From NCBI GenBank assembly GCA_005406025.1, contig BGZK01000857.1, forward strand, positions 186,001-250,000: a stretch of DNA of 64,000 nt, in the 5' to 3' direction. Source of the stretch: Eumeta japonica (lineage: Eukaryota > Arthropoda > Insecta > Lepidoptera > Psychidae). Positions 60,459 through 64,000 of the stretch are shown piece after piece; position 1 is the stretch's first letter; every line of letters begins with the position of its first letter. The notes beneath the pieces were generated by a model. It did no database searches and had not been told where the DNA came from. It worked only from the letters and a program-made list of their open reading frames with translations. A program made the position numbers and the translations under genes.

Positions 60459-60636
60459 CGATCACGTTAGATAGGAGAGTCATCAGCTGCGAGGCGAGTT
60501 CGGACCAGCGCGCCTTCTCTCCGCCCAGCCCGCTGATGAGCTGCTCGGCGCGCGATAGCTTCGTCGAGCACAGCTCGATTTCGTCCTCCAGTTCCTTCTT
60601 TTTGCGGGTCATCTCCGCAAATTCGTCATTCAGGGC
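60459..60636 (-). CDS. Dynein heavy chain exon 4 (stalk coil 2 to AAA5)
   Basis: Residues 200-259: ALNDEFAEMTRKKKELEDEI continues the coil, then CSTKLSRAEQLISGLGGEKA and RWSELASQLMTLLSNVIG lead into AAA5. Starts phase 0, ends phase 1 (gttaac donor). Confidence 0.95.
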
Positions 60637-62068
60637 CTGTCACAAACATTACTGCGATGTCTTGTACGGTATAGGTTCCTTGTCAATTTCCCCTGAACTA
60701 TGGACAGGACCAGTGTTTTTTCTCACTTGTTCGGTTTTTCATTTGTAATGGTAATAATAACGTGCAGGCCACCGGAGTATGTGTGCGTAAACGCAGTTAT
60801 TATGGGTGAAGTCAGATAAAAGAGATGCTATAACTAGTATATTGCTTTATTAAATTACAATATTTATCTGAGTTCTTTCATCAAATGTTTTGACTCATCG
60901 GTATAAATAGTAGAAAAATAATATATTAAAATATCACTAAAGAGATGATTCTGACTTTTAGAATTATTATTTATTTCGAAACAGAAATAAAACGTGAAAT
61001 TATACTAAAAAGTTTACTGACTTATTGTAAGCTAACGTTTGCTCGCGACTCTGTTCGCATAGAAACATAGTTAATTCCTCATTTTTTACATCGAATAATC
61101 TTGTTATTTCTGATACTGATTCGATTTCGTTTTTGATTTAAGTTCCGATTTCACAGTGAGTTTAGATTCGTTCCTATTTTCTATTCCAATTCTGTCTCTT
61201 TTTTTTTTAATCGCCCTGTCGCTCTCGATTACAATATCGATGTCGATTTTAAAGATTTAAGCTTCACCAATCTCTCACGGACTGTAAACAAAGCCGTGAT
61301 AGTTTCAAATTACCAACTCTCGAAACCCGTCGTAAGCAGTATGATCTTTTGTATCTCCACAAATTGATGCACTCCATAGTGAACTCGCCCTCACCTCTCC
61401 TCATACTTAACCTCAACACCTTGCATAAATTTCGCCATCACAGAACATTCACCCTACACATATACAGTACCAACACCGCTCATTATAGCCCAATTTCAAG
61501 AATGTGTCGCCTTTGCAATGATCTTGCATCTAAGCACAATGACCTAGATATTTTTGAGGTTAAACCGCATACATTCAAACGATCCATACAGGTGGTTCTC
61601 GGTATACGCTAAACCCAAAAGCATTTTGTCTTTGTTTATATCGGTGCTCATTATTATTGGTATGAATATTATCATTATGCTTATAATTTTAACATAAATA
61701 GTACATCATATAGTAATAACATGTATCGATCATTATTTTTGCTTTATATTATGCGTATGTTTTAATTATTTAATAGTTACTTAATCTCTATCTGCATAGC
61801 ACGCTGTGTGCACATAGTTAGGATCATAATCCTGTCACTAGTACGAAGTTCTTATGTCCACTAACAATGCAATGATTGTTATCTGTTTTGTGTGCCTTAT
61901 GAAATAAATAATGTATCAAAAACTTCGAATGAGTACTTTCTGTATGATATGCACTTGGATACACGCATTTGAATATAACATTTAACTTGCGTTTTTAAAA
62001 ATTTGAATATCGACTAAAACCAAATGCTAATGATAGGTAGTTAATTGTTGAGTAAATAATCTGCTGAC
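60637..62068 (-). other. Dynein intron 3
   Basis: AT-rich. Contains a LINE C-terminal fragment (61280-61620) and a pyrimidine-biased, GATTC-like degenerate stretch at about 61080-61260. Confidence 0.6.
61280..61620 (+). mobile_element. 3' end of a non-LTR retrotransposon (reverse transcriptase C-terminus)
   Basis: A plus-strand open frame (61349-61612) reads HIYSTNTAHYSPISRMCRLC then NDLASKHNDLDIFE then FKRSI. This pattern (S..SPI.RM.RL.N......DIF.....FKR) is typical of the last part of Jockey/CR1-type LINE polyproteins, after the reverse transcriptase. The rest is absent, so it is a 5'-truncated copy. Confidence 0.55.
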
Positions 62069-62182
62069 CTGCAGTTTGTCGACGACGCCCTGCAGCTGCG
62101 CGCGCTTTTCATTGAGGGTGGCCATCTGAACCTGCAGTTCCGCCTCCGCCTCGGCCAGCGCTGCCTTCTTCGGCGCCACCAC
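62069..62182 (-). CDS. Dynein heavy chain exon 3 (stalk coil 2)
   Basis: Residues 162-199: VVAPKKAALAEAEAELQVQM then ATLNEKRAQLQGVVDKLQ, a charged heptad-patterned coiled coil. Thirty-eight whole codons, phase 0 at both ends, acceptor cag and donor gtcagc. Confidence 0.95.
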
Positions 62183-63429
62183 CTGCACACACGCAATAAC
62201 TTTACTCCGGATGGAGACGGTGTAAAATAAAATACCTTCCACAAAACATTTTTTATATAAAAATTTAAATAGAGTAGCCTAGTTATCTTGATGTACCAGG
62301 AAAAATAGAAGGCACTGAATTCGTGTTGTAATCCTCCATCCAAGGATCGAGAAATTAGAGTGCGAATTTTTGAAAATTTAATTTATTATTAGATCATCAT
62401 TATTTAAATAAACTAAATACCTTCATTTAAAAATTTACTTTTTATTATAATGTAAATGTAAATAATATCATAAATGCAAAAGTATCTGTTCGCAATTCTT
62501 TCGTGCCATTCATCTACTGTACCAAATAAAGGTAGAGAGTAGGACTAAGTTGCGTTTGCCGGCGGTACCAATTTGGTATAGTGAATTTACTAAATAGTTG
62601 TTTACTAATGTATGTTAAGTACTAGTTATTTACTAATAATTCGATCCTTATATAGAGTTCCTTTACAGAGTGTTTTAGTTGAAGTTGACAGCCATACTTC
62701 ATGTCATTATGAGTTCCATCATAGACGAGGGTGTACGCGACCTATGTCCCAAAGAAGCATAATGACCGTAACCGAGAATCTCTAAAGTAATGTATTTCTC
62801 TAATGAAATAGGATTCATGTATTATAAAATACGAAAATATTTTTAGATTATGAACGTAATTGATATCTTTTTTGATAAAAAAATAAAGGAAAATCGTGGA
62901 TACCTGTTTTTCATTTTTCTTTGATTACTATTCAAAGACAGGTTAGACAGCAATGAATAAAATTTTGTCACGCCTATGTAAATATAATTTTATTTTATTT
63001 GACTCTGGCAATGTTCACAGTGTTAATTAGCGTTTATTAAGTATTTTGTGGTCTCTGACAACCAGTAGCTTAGTCTTGTGTTACCAAAACCAAAGTCAAT
63101 ATCGTAATTCATAGAATAGGTTTTACTAAAGCAAATAGCTCTAAGACGCTTGCCTGCAACATGCAGTAAAATTCAGCATACAATCCACTGCGGACCTTCG
63201 AATCTGTCCTTCCACTATGAATCATCATCCAACGAATTGAATATTGATTGTAATGGATTGACAGATATCGAACACCTAAGCAAGTGTTAATATTTTATTT
63301 ATCTTAGTCCACTTAATAGTTGTATTGTTATTTTTACCTAAGTTTCATTTCAACTAGACACATTCTCAGGAACATGCACTCAATTATTGTAGCTCGTGAC
63401 AACAGATGTGTCAACCATGACATGCTTAC
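62183..63429 (-). other. Dynein intron 2
   Basis: AT-rich, no gene or clear transposon recognised. Confidence 0.6.
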
Positions 63430-63541
63430 CTTGATGACCCGATCGTAGACGTCCATGGCGCGCACCCAGCGACACAGGCCCTCACACGCTGACGACACTT
63501 TGGAGATCACGACGGGGTCGAAGTCGCGGTCCGGGATGTAC
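63430..63541 (-). CDS. Dynein heavy chain exon 2 (microtubule-binding tip)
   Basis: Residues 124-161, YIPDRDFDPVVISKVSSACE then GLCRWVRAMDVYDRVIK. This is the return from the microtubule-binding tip into stalk coil 2 (EGLCKWV-type motif). Acceptor cag, donor gtaagc, ends in phase 0. Separated from exon 1 by an 86-bp intron. Confidence 0.95.
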
Positions 63542-63627
63542 CTGACGCACACGTGACCATATATGTATACGTGTTATATTTCAATGCTCGTTTTGTGCAA
63601 AGACGTGTGTATGAAAAAAGTACATAC

Positions 63628-64000
63628 TTTTCTCGTATTTTCTTCATTATGGCAGTAGGTATGTTGTCTTTATCATAGTTTTTGAGTGAATCCAGAAACT
63701 TCATATCACCGAGCATTTTCTGCGAAGGCCCCCAAAAGTCTTCGTAGGGGCGACCGTTGGCATTCATCTTGCGATCGCCTTTGATGCCTTTCATGACGCA
63801 AACGGCCTCCATTACCAGTTTGACGCCATAAGGTGGGTTTTTCATAGACTTGACGAGCGTGATATCGGCCGGCTTGAGAGTATTGAGCGCGTTGAGCGCT
63901 GCTTCCAGAGCCGGCACAGCCTCCGCTAGGTCCGACTCACAGTCGTCTTTGATGGCTTGCGCAGCCGCGGCAGCTTCGTTTGCCAACGCTTCATCCGCGC
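63628..64000 (-). CDS. Dynein heavy chain exon 1 of window (stalk, microtubule-binding domain; runs off the edge)
   Basis: Encodes residues 1-124 of the fragment: stalk coiled coil 1 with the Ala-rich LANEAAAAAQAIKDD and LNTLKPADIT, then the tip region VKLVMEAVCVMKGIK and FWGPSQKMLGDMKFL, ending KKIREK. The 3' end is phase 2 at a gtatgt donor. The exon is open at the right edge, so its start is unseen. No stop or frameshift. Confidence 0.95.

Larger units (their letters stand above)
20829..64000 (-). other. Axonemal dynein heavy chain gene, C-terminal third (21 exons, 5' end outside window)
   Basis: Twenty-one exons join with consistent phases to 1,379 codons plus stop. In order they encode the stalk and microtubule-binding domain (MT), AAA5 (AAA_9), AAA6 (Dynein_heavy D6 region), AAA_lid_11 and the C-terminal domain (Dynein_C). 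Full heavy chains are about 4,000 residues, so the N-terminal two-thirds lie to the right. Conserved marks include [108 protein letters not shown] and a [10 protein letters not shown]-terminus. These fit the inner-arm DNAH3/DNAH7/DNAH12 group (fly Dhc36C-like); the exact paralogue needs a tree. The motor slides axonemal microtubules in sperm tails or cilia. Confidence 0.93.

Overview
The window reads as nuclear DNA of an insect, most probably a lepidopteran. It is AT-rich and intron-rich, with small GC-rich exons. It is full of mariner-type DNA transposons, tRNA-derived SINE-like repeats, RTE- and Jockey/CR1-type LINE remnants and Ty3/gypsy LTR elements. There is no bacterial-style operon, CRISPR array or rRNA. 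No species is claimed.

Three protein-coding genes can be supported. (1) At 9247-9617 on the minus strand is the first coding exon of a FoxK-type forkhead factor, carrying an almost complete FHA domain. Its remaining exons are not found, so everything to the left (1-9246) is probably its first intron. A CpG-rich promoter-like stretch lies upstream at about 9618-9880. (2) From 20829 to beyond the right edge, on the minus strand, is the C-terminal third of an axonemal (inner-arm type) dynein heavy chain: 21 exons, 1,379 codons. All splice phases agree from the stalk through AAA5, AAA6 and the C-terminal domain to the stop codon. (3) At 28384-28743 on the plus strand a GSKIP-like gene is nested antisense in dynein intron 19.

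Layout. 1-9246: FoxK intron with a mariner relic, a 700-bp terminal-inverted-repeat element, a SINE-like repeat and a perfect hairpin. 9247-9880: FoxK exon and promoter. 9880-20828: intergenic, with a mariner relic carrying nested insertions, two SINE-like repeats, a hAT-type MITE with an 8-bp target duplication, a snap-back MITE, a degenerate tandem repeat of about 118 bp, and a possible plus-strand exon pair. 20829-64000: dynein exons separated by introns full of transposons.

The last dynein intron (21126-27989) holds a 3.3-kb gypsy-type retrotransposon with two identical 275-bp LTRs and a 4-bp target duplication. Its reverse transcriptase, RNase H and most of its integrase have been deleted, so it looks like a recently moved non-autonomous copy. 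The same intron holds a possible 48-nt cassette exon (21944-21991), in frame with the dynein and encoding a second version of the segment before the final exon. Intron 19 holds the GSKIP-like gene and an old, heavily broken gypsy/errantivirus-like pol. Intron 7 holds a full-length mariner split by the same 700-bp element seen in the FoxK intron.

The genes do not form a pathway. The dynein acts in cilia or sperm flagella, FoxK in transcription, and the GSKIP-like protein in GSK3/PKA signalling. I found no wholly new system. The best leads are the cassette exon, the deleted retrotransposon with identical LTRs, and a GC-rich 20-bp hairpin beside a dynein splice donor (40058-40117).
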